Part shown: in pieces, positions 1 through 5,464 of the stretch | How positions within the stretch are numbered: the stretch's first letter is position 1 | How the letters are laid out: every line of letters begins with the position of its first letter | Origin: Spirochaetaceae bacterium | GTDB taxonomy: Bacteria; Spirochaetota; Spirochaetia; Treponematales; Breznakiellaceae | Direction of reading: 5' to 3' | DNA length: 6,308 nt | NCBI GenBank assembly: GCA_031283025.1 | Contig: JAITCP010000141.1 | Location: forward strand, 1 to 6,308 | Notes under the pieces: generated by a model | What the model was told of the DNA's origin: nothing | The model's input: only the letters and a program-made list of their open reading frames with translations | Databases searched by the model: none | Position numbers and translations under genes: made by a program

Positions 1-245
1 TGTTTTGCGGCGGTCTGTTGGGAAAGGTATCCGGTTCGCTTCCGGGCAAATTCCGGGCTAAAATTGATTGTTCCTTCCATTGGGGGCAGGAGGCGCAAAA
101 GGCCCTTAATCAGGGTGGACTTGCCGGAGCCGTTTTCCCCGGCAATCAGGAGAAAATCCCCGACCTGTACGGAAAAGCTCAAGCCGGAGACAGCAATATG
201 CCCATCATAGCCAAACGCCAGGTTCTGACAGTTCATTTGCTCCAT
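1..245 (-). CDS. Metal (zinc/manganese-type) ABC transporter ATP-binding protein, N-terminal part
   Basis: This is the cytoplasmic ATPase subunit that would power metal import with the adjacent binding lipoprotein. The visible 81 residues begin MEQMNCQNLAFGYDG. They contain a clear Walker A loop, GENGSGKST, at about residues 36-44 and a Q-loop, GYLSQQ, at about 72-77. This is the usual order of the ABC nucleotide-binding domain. The signature motif, Walker B and H-loop lie beyond the left edge, so the gene is partial only because the window ends. The ATG at 245-243 directly follows the TAA of the upstream binding-protein gene (TAAATG), which indicates one operon and probable translational coupling. 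A second in-frame ATG at 236-234 has a GGAG only 3 nt upstream and is an alternative start. Assignment to the zinc/manganese branch comes from the neighbour, since the ATPase fragment alone shows only the ABC family. Confidence 0.93.
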   Translation of the reverse strand, partial: MEQMNCQNLAFGYDGHIAVSGLSFSVQVGDFLLIAGENGSGKSTLIKGLLRLLPPMEGTINFSPEFARKRTGYLSQQTAAK

Positions 246-1193
246 TTAATACAGCGCCTCTCGTAAATTATCAACGTTTTGCCGCATAAAATCAAGATAG
301 CCCCGCCCCGCGTCAAAATCACGTTTGGTAATGTTGTGGCAGGAGTGCAGGAGGAGTTTTTTTGCGCCAGTCTCATCGCTGATGGTATCGGCCATGCGTT
401 CGTTGGAAAGCTCGATGTGAAACACTACGGGGATTTTCTCCGCCCTGATTTTGTTTATCAAAAAGGCAACGGTTGCCGCGCTCGGCTCGGTTTCGGTGGA
501 ACAGCCGGGGAAAGCGGCAAAGTAGGACAAGCCGTAGGCATCGGTAAAGTACCGGAAGGGGAAACGGTCGGCAAAAACAATGGTGTTCCGTTTTGCCCCG
601 GCAGTTACATCGCTAAAAGCAGCGTCAAGTTCCGTCAGGGCTTCTATGCAGGCGGCTGCGTTTTGCCGGTAAAAATCCGCGTTGGCAGGGTCAGTTTCAC
701 ACAGTAAGCCGGATATTGCCCTGACAATCAGCAGCGCATTGCGGGGGGAAGTCCAGACGTGCTCGTCATAGGCTATTCCCTCTTCTTCGCCTTCTTCTTC
801 CATGCCTTCAACAATTTCCTCCTCAACAGCGTCAACTGCGTCAATCATGGCAAGGATTCTCATTTTCTCCGTGCTCATGGATTGGAGAATCCGGTCAACC
901 CACTTGTCTGTTTCACCGCCTCCATAGATAAAAAAATCGCTGTTTTGGATGGTGATTATATCCCTGGGTGAAGGCTCAAAGGAGTGGCTTTCCGCCCCCG
1001 GCGGGAGCAGCATGACCAGGTTTACCCTGTCACCCGCGATTTGCCGGACAAAATCGTAGGGCGGGAAAATCGTTGCGGTTATGTTTATCTTTCCGTCTGC
1101 ATTGCGCAGGGCGGCGTTTTTGTTCTGTTTACAACTGATGATTCCGTAAAGGATTGCGGCAAACGTTAATAGTAATAAAATTGTTCTTTTCAA
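246..1193 (-). CDS. Zinc-type metal ABC transporter substrate-binding lipoprotein (TroA/ZnuA family)
   Basis: This 315-residue lipoprotein should capture a divalent metal, most likely zinc, outside the inner membrane and deliver it to the ABC permease. A short basic N-terminus and hydrophobic stretch end in a lipobox-like IISC, so Cys21 would be the lipidated residue. The cluster A-1/TroA fold is shown by IFPPYDFVRQIAGDR (about 42-56), the ligand motif SHSFEPSP with His70, GGGETDKWVD (91-100) and DEHVWTSP with His145. An acidic Glu-rich loop (about 124-139) sits where zinc binders often have a His-rich loop. The usual third ligand region, H-x-x-F-x-Y, reads DRFPFRYF (209-216), so Arg210 aligns with the expected His. 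The C-terminal part has FHIELSN (258-264) and LLHSCHN (281-287). Start is TTG at 1193-1191, chosen because GGAG lies 6 nt upstream and the signal peptide begins there. Zinc rather than manganese is inferred. Confidence 0.93.
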   Translation of the reverse strand: MKRTILLLLTFAAILYGIISCKQNKNAALRNADGKINITATIFPPYDFVRQIAGDRVNLVMLLPPGAESHSFEPSPRDIITIQNSDFFIYGGGETDKWVDRILQSMSTEKMRILAMIDAVDAVEEEIVEGMEEEGEEEGIAYDEHVWTSPRNALLIVRAISGLLCETDPANADFYRQNAAACIEALTELDAAFSDVTAGAKRNTIVFADRFPFRYFTDAYGLSYFAAFPGCSTETEPSAATVAFLINKIRAEKIPVVFHIELSNERMADTISDETGAKKLLLHSCHNITKRDFDAGRGYLDFMRQNVDNLREALY

Positions 1194-1246
1194 AATAATC
1201 TCCGTATTTAAGGCTGACCATTTGTAAGCGGCCAGGTTAGCTGATC

Positions 1247-1266
1247 AAAACCTCCGCATTGCGGAG
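1247..1266 (-). terminator. Small hairpin with short T run between the small gene and the metal-binding gene
   Basis: Read on the minus strand, CTCCGC (1266-1261) and GCGGAG (1257-1252) form a perfect 6-bp GC-rich stem with an AAT loop. G and TTTT follow. The stem is short and the T run weak, so it is at best a leaky terminator or attenuator that could lower expression of the downstream transporter genes. It could also be a protein-binding palindrome. Confidence 0.3.
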
Positions 1267-1318
1267 ACAATACTCTGTGAAAATGCGCGTAGGCTTAAAA
1301 AATTTAAGTAAATGATCT

Positions 1319-1621
1319 TCATGAATTGAAACGAACTTTAAGCCTTATGGGGGTAAGAATGTAATAAGCAAATTCGTTATATATATGGAAAACCCGGGCA
1401 AAGAATGTATGACAGACGGCAAAAAAGACAGCAAGCCCGGCCAGCTTGAAGGTTCTAATAAAACATTTAAAGGCTTCGATGTGCAAACAAACAAGGCAGC
1501 TTTCCCCTGTGCAGCCATGATCATGCTCACGGGCGATCAAGGTTTCGGCGGAAAGGGCCGAAAAGGCAATACAGGCCGCCAGGATGAGGAGCAATGTTTT
1601 CCTTTTGGGGCACAGTTCCAT
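1319..1621 (-). CDS. Small His/Cys-containing exported or membrane protein of the zinc-uptake locus
   Basis: This encodes 100 residues. The N-terminus (about 8-25) looks like a signal peptide or first membrane segment. A compact cluster follows: His33, His35, Cys37, Cys42, Cys45 and His47, in the pattern HDHGCTGESCLVCLH. A second hydrophobic stretch covers about 59-78, and the basic tail ends IRLKVRFNS. The His/Cys cluster could bind zinc on the outer face of the membrane. From memory, similar small proteins with an H-x-C-x4-C-x2-C pattern and a LKVR-type tail occur beside zinc ABC transporters in Clostridia; I could not check this. It is the first gene of the minus-strand metal locus, 125 bp before the binding lipoprotein. 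The ATG at 1621-1619 is the only plausible start, since an in-frame stop lies seven codons upstream. No Shine-Dalgarno is visible. The function is not established. Confidence 0.75.
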   Translation of the reverse strand: MELCPKRKTLLLILAACIAFSALSAETLIAREHDHGCTGESCLVCLHIEAFKCFIRTFKLAGLAVFFAVCHTFFARVFHIYNEFAYYILTPIRLKVRFNS

Positions 1622-1630
1622 TACGGTTAT

Positions 1631-1660
1631 ATTGTATCTTTATTTCGTGCTTTTTGGCAA
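1631..1660 (-). promoter_or_regulatory. Promoter of the metal-uptake locus (-35 TTGCCA, -10 TACAAT)
   Basis: On the minus strand TTGCCA (1660-1655) and TACAAT (1636-1631) are separated by 18 bp, each one mismatch from the sigma-70 consensus. Transcription would start near 1624, about 3 nt before the ATG of the small His/Cys protein, giving an almost leaderless message. The start-codon region contains CGTAAT, which matches one half of the Bacillus-type Zur operator, but the other half is not present. Zur control is therefore only a suggestion. Confidence 0.55.
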
Positions 1661-1740
1661 GCGGCCTAACGCAGCCATTCACAGAGCGGGCTTATAACCC
1701 ATATTAGACAGAACGCCGGCTATTCAACAATGCCGGTGGG

Positions 1741-1763
1741 TGGTATACTGAAGTGGTAAGGAG
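1741..1763 (+). promoter_or_regulatory. Extended -10 promoter and Shine-Dalgarno of the flavodoxin gene
   Basis: TGG-TATACT (1741-1749) fits an extended -10 element (TGn plus a near-consensus hexamer). No good -35 is seen, as expected for this promoter type. Transcription would start near 1756. AAGGAG (1758-1763) lies 5 nt before the ATG and fixes the start. A GC-rich inverted repeat, CCGGC/GCCGG with an 11-nt loop (1716-1736), sits just upstream and could be an operator. Confidence 0.5.
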
Positions 1764-1768
1764 AAACT

Positions 1769-2248
1769 ATGAAAACTGCTGTGGTATATTATTCCCTTGA
1801 CGGGAACTGCGCTTTTGTCGCGGAAGAAGTTAAAAGTCTGTTCAATGCGGAGCTGATCCGGCTGCAAACAAAAGATGAAAAAAAACGCCGCGGTTTTGCT
1901 AAATATTTCTGGGGCGGCGGAATGGTTTTTGCGCACAAAAAGCCCCCGCTCAAGCCCTATGCCTTTGATCCGGCGGCGTATGAATTAATCGTCATCGGCG
2001 CGCCGGTTTGGGCAGGTTCCCCCGCTCCGCCCATACAAACCTTTCTTTCCGAATCCGGCATGAGCGGCAAAAAAATCGCCCTTTTTGTCTGCCACGGCGG
2101 GGGCAAGGGAAACGCCCTTGGCACATTAAAGAACCTGCTGGCAGGCAATGAAATAATTGCCGAGGCGGATTTTGTCAATGCGCGTAAAAACAGCGCGGAA
2201 GTAAAGCGGCAGATTGCAGATTGGGTAAAGGGCCTCCAGGGAAAGTAA
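1769..2248 (+). CDS. Flavodoxin-family FMN-binding protein
   Basis: This is a 159-residue single-domain flavodoxin-like protein with no signal peptide, so it should be a cytoplasmic electron carrier or quinone/flavin reductase-type protein binding FMN. The first strand, KTAVVYYS (2-9), leads into the phosphate-binding loop SLDGNCAFVAEEV (9-21), where DGNC replaces the common TGNT. A characteristic YFWGGG (46-51) followed by KKPPLKPY (57-64) is typical of a subgroup of small flavodoxins. The second flavin loop reads IGAPVWAGSPAPP (76-88) with Trp81, and the third region is LFVCHGGGKGN (105-115). Length matches short-chain flavodoxins. It has its own promoter and ribosome binding site and diverges from the metal locus, with convergent GH3 on the other side, so it is probably monocistronic. 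The physiological partner cannot be read from the sequence. Confidence 0.92.
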   Translation: MKTAVVYYSLDGNCAFVAEEVKSLFNAELIRLQTKDEKKRRGFAKYFWGGGMVFAHKKPPLKPYAFDPAAYELIVIGAPVWAGSPAPPIQTFLSESGMSGKKIALFVCHGGGKGNALGTLKNLLAGNEIIAEADFVNARKNSAEVKRQIADWVKGLQGK

Positions 2249-2318
2249 CGGTAATTTCCTAAAAATTTTTACTATTACCCTGCCGCCTAAAGTATTCATC
2301 CCCGTAATTTACAATAGA

Positions 2319-2403
2319 GTTGTTCAAAAACTTCCTATAAAACTGCAAAATACACAGTATTTTGCTTAACTTGTTCAAGAAGCAACCGGGTTCTTGAACA
2401 AGT
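2319..2403. repeat. Cluster of inverted and direct repeats at the GH3 3' end
   Basis: Three copies of the 8-mer TTGTTCAA occur: direct at 2320-2327 and 2371-2378, inverted at 2394-2401. The last two belong to a perfect 13-bp inverted repeat (ACTTGTTCAAGAA, 2369-2381, with its complement at 2391-2403) around a 9-nt loop. This hairpin covers the last codons and stop of the GH3 gene. A second perfect hairpin, GCAAAATAC (2345-2353) and GTATTTTGC (2357-2365), has a 3-nt loop. Neither is followed by a real T tract. They may terminate or protect converging transcripts, or belong to a dispersed repeat family; the latter is a guess. Confidence 0.7.
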
Positions 2404-3571
2404 CTAATATTACCCCGTAGCGCAGTTTCTGATAAATAATCCGCTCCGCCGCTTCCCGGATTTGTTTTTCAGAAAGTTTTCCCGCCTCAATGGCGGAGAG
2501 AATCGCCTGATGAAATTTCTGCAGGCTTCCCGGCCAGGTTATGATCATATCAACCCCGGCGGCCAGGGCTTCTACGGCGCAAATTTCCGGCGGAGAGCCC
2601 GCTGCGGCCATAGTAAAATCGTCCGCTATGATTATTCCGGTAAAACCCATTTCCCTCAGCCGCCTAACCGCAGCGGGCGAAAGGCTGCAGGGCTTTGAAT
2701 CCCAGGCCGGAACTATCACATGAGAAACCATTACCGCAGCCGGCGCTTCACCGTGTATCAATTCCCCGAATGGGGCCGTCAGCGTTTCCAGTTCCGCCCC
2801 GGACATATTGAGGACAGTCTTGTTCCGGTGAGGATCGGCGGCGGAATTACCGGGGAAATGCTTTAAGCTCGACGCCACCCCGGCGCTTTCCATACCCCGG
2901 ATAAAGGCGGCTGCCGCGCTTACAGCAAATACCGCATCGGGGCCGTAAGACCGGTTTTTAAGAAAGGGCTGGTTTCCCGCCGTCAACACTTCCGCCACCG
3001 GGGCTAAATTCAGGGTAATGCCGATGCGCCGCAGTTCCCGCCCCGCCCCGGCAGCCTCCTGCTCCACGGCGGCAAATATCGCCGCCACCGCTGTTTCCGG
3101 CATGGTAGAAAATTTTTCCCAATAGGACAGGGGCGGGGGCAGCGCCGCCTTTCCGCGTATGCGCTGAACCGCTCCCCCTTCCTGATCCGCCGCGATAAAA
3201 GGCGGGAGGGAAACGCCGCTTATACAACGGGACAGTTCTTCTATTAAAACACGGGTTTTTTCCGGATCGGAACTTATATTGTAGGCAAATAAAGCAATTC
3301 CCCCGGCGGGTACATCTGAGAGGAGCCGCCGGGTTCTTTCGGAGACCGCCTCCCGCCCGTCCACCCCGGTAAGCAGTACCTGGGCACAAAGGGTTTTTCT
3401 GCTCATGGAAGCGGCAAGCAGGGCGGCTTGTTGAAGGTACTCTGTCCGGCGGCGGTATTCCGGGTCAGAGGGATTTTCCGGAGGCCGGCTTCTGCGGCTC
3501 TGCGCCGGAAGAATTCCGCAAGCCAAAAAAAGGGAAAGCAGGCAAAAAACCCGGGCGGCAATTTTTTGCAT
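2375..3571 (-). CDS. Exported glycoside hydrolase family 3, beta-N-acetylhexosaminidase type (NagZ-like)
   Basis: This 398-residue enzyme probably removes terminal N-acetylglucosamine (or a related beta-sugar) from glycans or peptidoglycan fragments. The N-terminus (MQKIAAR plus a hydrophobic stretch to about residue 23) is an export signal; Cys18 in FLAC could be a lipidation site, but cleavage near LPA-QS is equally possible. The single (beta/alpha)8 GH3 domain has ADQEGGAVQRIRG (128-140), the substrate-binding NRSYG (206-210), KHFPG (237-241) and the Asp-x-His dyad D246-P-H248, the expected acid/base. The nucleophile should be Asp317 in IIADDFTM. The loop between KHFPG and the dyad is two residues shorter than usual, and Asn242 replaces the common His. 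E. coli-type NagZ is cytoplasmic, so export suggests use of external or periplasmic substrates. No Shine-Dalgarno precedes the ATG, and no other start lies before residue 56. Confidence 0.9.
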   Translation of the reverse strand: MQKIAARVFCLLSLFLACGILPAQSRRSRPPENPSDPEYRRRTEYLQQAALLAASMSRKTLCAQVLLTGVDGREAVSERTRRLLSDVPAGGIALFAYNISSDPEKTRVLIEELSRCISGVSLPPFIAADQEGGAVQRIRGKAALPPPLSYWEKFSTMPETAVAAIFAAVEQEAAGAGRELRRIGITLNLAPVAEVLTAGNQPFLKNRSYGPDAVFAVSAAAAFIRGMESAGVASSLKHFPGNSAADPHRNKTVLNMSGAELETLTAPFGELIHGEAPAAVMVSHVIVPAWDSKPCSLSPAAVRRLREMGFTGIIIADDFTMAAAGSPPEICAVEALAAGVDMIITWPGSLQKFHQAILSAIEAGKLSEKQIREAAERIIYQKLRYGVILDLFKNPVAS

Positions 3572-3577
3572 TATTGT

Positions 3578-3586
3578 ATTATAGCA
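3578..3586 (-). promoter_or_regulatory. Extended -10 promoter of the GH3 gene, predicted leaderless start
   Basis: On the minus strand TGC-TATAAT (3586-3578) is a perfect extended -10 element. The hexamer ends 6 nt before the ATG at 3571, so transcription would start at or next to the A of the start codon. No GGAG-like sequence precedes the ATG. No clear -35 is seen at 17 bp spacing. Confidence 0.5.
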
Positions 3587-3604
3587 ATAAACCGAAAAGT
3601 TCGC

Positions 3605-3610
3605 TATACT
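3605..3610 (+). promoter_or_regulatory. -10 element of the peptide-transport operon, predicted leaderless start
   Basis: TATACT ends 6 nt before the ATG at 3617, placing the predicted start of transcription on the start codon itself. No Shine-Dalgarno and no clear -35 are visible. The position where a -35 would lie overlaps the -10 of the divergent GH3 promoter, so the two promoters should compete for polymerase. Confidence 0.42.
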
Positions 3611-3616
3611 TTCTCT

Positions 3617-5464
3617 ATGAAAATAAAAACAACAAGGATTAATATAACAAGGGTAAAATTAACTTTTTTAGCTTTGTTTTTTGCGGCGATCTTTTTTTCC
3701 TGTTCCCGTGATGAAGTATCCCTTGACGAATACGACGCATCCGCCGCGGAGGGATTGGAAGCCCTGCTTGCAAAGACCCGGGCCAAACCCTACAAAGGCG
3801 AGGATTTTGTTCCGGGCATACTTGGGGGAAGGTGGGTTTCCGCAATCAACAGCGACCCAAAGAGTTTTAACTTTCTGGTTGCCGAACAGGACTCCGCCAC
3901 GAGCGCCGTCGTTAACGGCTTTTTGGATTACCTTACCGACTACAACCCCCTGACCAGGGAATGGGAACCCCATATTGCTTCCGCAGAAATAAAAGTCTAC
4001 GAAGATACCGGAACGCTGGATGTGATCTATACCCTTAGGGACGATCTTTACTGGAGTTACTACAATTCCAACCGGAGGGTCAAAGTAACCAGTGATGATG
4101 TGGTTTTCTGGTATGACGAAATTTCAGGAGACCCCGAATGTCAAAGCTCCGGCTACTACCAGCAGTTCCTTACCATGGAAGACGGCAGTGAAGCCCATGT
4201 AGATATTGAAAAGATCGATGATCTCCGCTTTGTCTTCCACTTTCCCCGGATCGTCGCCGAACCCATTCTTGCAACCAATATGGATTTTGGCCCCCGGCAC
4301 ATTTACGAACCGGCAAAGAAAGACAACGGAGTTGAAGGGCTGCGGAAACTGCACAGTGTGGATACTGATCCCAAGCTAATCCCTTCCATGGGAAAGTGGT
4401 TTCTGACGGAATACAGCGCGGGGCAGCGGCTGGTTTATAAACGCAATCCCAATTACTGGAAAAAAGATACGAACAATCTTTCCATTCCGTTTTTTGAGGA
4501 AAGAATTGTACGGATTATTCCGGAAGAAAACACCCAGTTTCTTTTGTTCAAGAACGGAGAGACAGAAGACTACAGCCCCCGGCCAGAAGACCTTGACGAG
4601 CTTGTGAACCGGGAAAACCCGGACTATACGATCTTTAATTCAGACGGCAGTCTTTCGGCGGCATTCTGGACCTTTAATCAAAATCCCATATGGAATGACA
4701 ACCCCAAGTACTCCTGGTTTACCGGCAAGGAATTCCGCCAGGCCATGAGTTGTCTTCTTAACCGGAACCGGATTATAGCCCAGGTATACCGGGGGCTGGC
4801 CGAACCAAAGCTGGATTTTTTCCCCGAACCGAACGCTTTTTACAATCCCGCCATCACCAATTCGTACCTTTACAACCCCAAGCGGGCAATGGACTTGTTA
4901 AAATCAGCGGGCTTCAGAACCAAAAAAGGCGGCCTGGTAGATTCCCATGACAATCCCGTTGAATTCGATCTTACAATCCGTTCAGAAAGCTCGGTGAACA
5001 ATGACATCGCTTCGATCATCATGGATGAACTTTCCAAAGTGGGAATCAAGGTCAATATCCGGGTGGTTGATTTTCAAAAAATGGTGGAAGCCCTGTTTAC
5101 CACGTTTGAATGGGATTCGATGATTATTGGCCTTTCCGGTTCCAACATTTTTCCCTCTCAAGGGTCTAACGTCTGGCCTTCATCGGGGAATCTCCATATG
5201 TGGTATCCAAACCAGCCATTTCCCGCCACGGATTGGGAGACACGCGTAGATTACCTTTATAACGAAGGCTGCTATACCATAGACCGCCGGAAGGCCCATG
5301 TTATATGGGATGAATACCAAAGCATCATCATGGAACAGTGCCCTGTAATTTCCCTTTTCCGTTCCCGTGGATTCTTTGCCTTGAACAACCGCTGGGATTT
5401 GTCCAATGTTTACTTTGATAATCTTCGCGGAGCGGAGGTAGAATATATTTATCTAAAACAATGA
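3617..5464 (+). CDS. Oligopeptide ABC transporter substrate-binding lipoprotein (SBP family 5, OppA/DppA-like)
   Basis: This 615-residue lipoprotein should bind peptides or related solutes outside the inner membrane and pass them to the permease encoded next. After a basic, membrane-spanning N-terminus, FFSC gives a loose lipobox with Cys29 as lipidation site, followed by an acidic tether. The mature part has the family 5 layout: LDYLTDYNPLTREWEPHIA (103-121), the VTSDDVVFWYDEI segment (157-169), YKRNPNYWKKD (274-284), FRQAMSCLLNRNRII (373-387) and a C-terminal lobe with Y-NPKRAMDLLKSAGF (419-433). Length is slightly above the usual 500-600. An in-frame open stretch continues upstream to 3428, but ATG 3617 is chosen because the signal peptide begins there and the upstream part lies within the GH3 gene. 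Substrate cannot be read from the sequence; peptides are inferred from the family and the permease. The stop overlaps the permease start. Confidence 0.93.
   Translation: MKIKTTRINITRVKLTFLALFFAAIFFSCSRDEVSLDEYDASAAEGLEALLAKTRAKPYKGEDFVPGILGGRWVSAINSDPKSFNFLVAEQDSATSAVVNGFLDYLTDYNPLTREWEPHIASAEIKVYEDTGTLDVIYTLRDDLYWSYYNSNRRVKVTSDDVVFWYDEISGDPECQSSGYYQQFLTMEDGSEAHVDIEKIDDLRFVFHFPRIVAEPILATNMDFGPRHIYEPAKKDNGVEGLRKLHSVDTDPKLIPSMGKWFLTEYSAGQRLVYKRNPNYWKKDTNNLSIPFFEERIVRIIPEENTQFLLFKNGETEDYSPRPEDLDELVNRENPDYTIFNSDGSLSAAFWTFNQNPIWNDNPKYSWFTGKEFRQAMSCLLNRNRIIAQVYRGLAEPKLDFFPEPNAFYNPAITNSYLYNPKRAMDLLKSAGFRTKKGGLVDSHDNPVEFDLTIRSESSVNNDIASIIMDELSKVGIKVNIRVVDFQKMVEALFTTFEWDSMIIGLSGSNIFPSQGSNVWPSSGNLHMWYPNQPFPATDWETRVDYLYNEGCYTIDRRKAHVIWDEYQSIIMEQCPVISLFRSRGFFALNNRWDLSNVYFDNLRGAEVEYIYLKQ

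Noticed and set aside
279..707. 142-residue plus-strand open frame opposite the metal-binding gene
   Set aside because: It is a shadow of the TroA-family gene, which has clear motifs in the minus-strand frame.
1224..1251. Possible separate promoter for the binding-protein gene (TTGATC-16 bp-TACAAA, minus strand)
   Set aside because: Both hexamers match only four of six consensus bases, so it is not distinguishable from background.
1294..1308. Palindrome CTTAAAAAATTTAAG just after the small gene's stop
   Set aside because: It is AT-only apart from its ends and sits in AT-rich intergenic DNA, so chance is an adequate explanation.
2250..2279. Possible terminator of the flavodoxin gene (GGTAAT/ATTACC around TAAAAATTTTTA)
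   Set aside because: The outer stem is only 6 bp and AT-rich, the inner part is a plain A/T palindrome, and no T tract follows. It is too weak to call.
2958..3389. 143-residue minus-strand open frame inside the GH3 gene
   Set aside because: It is a Gly/Arg-rich out-of-frame product; the GH3 frame carries all catalytic motifs without interruption.
3428..3616. In-frame upstream extension of the peptide-binding protein (63 more residues)
   Set aside because: It lies antisense inside the 5' part of the GH3 gene, has no ribosome binding site, and would bury the lipoprotein signal peptide that begins at 3617.
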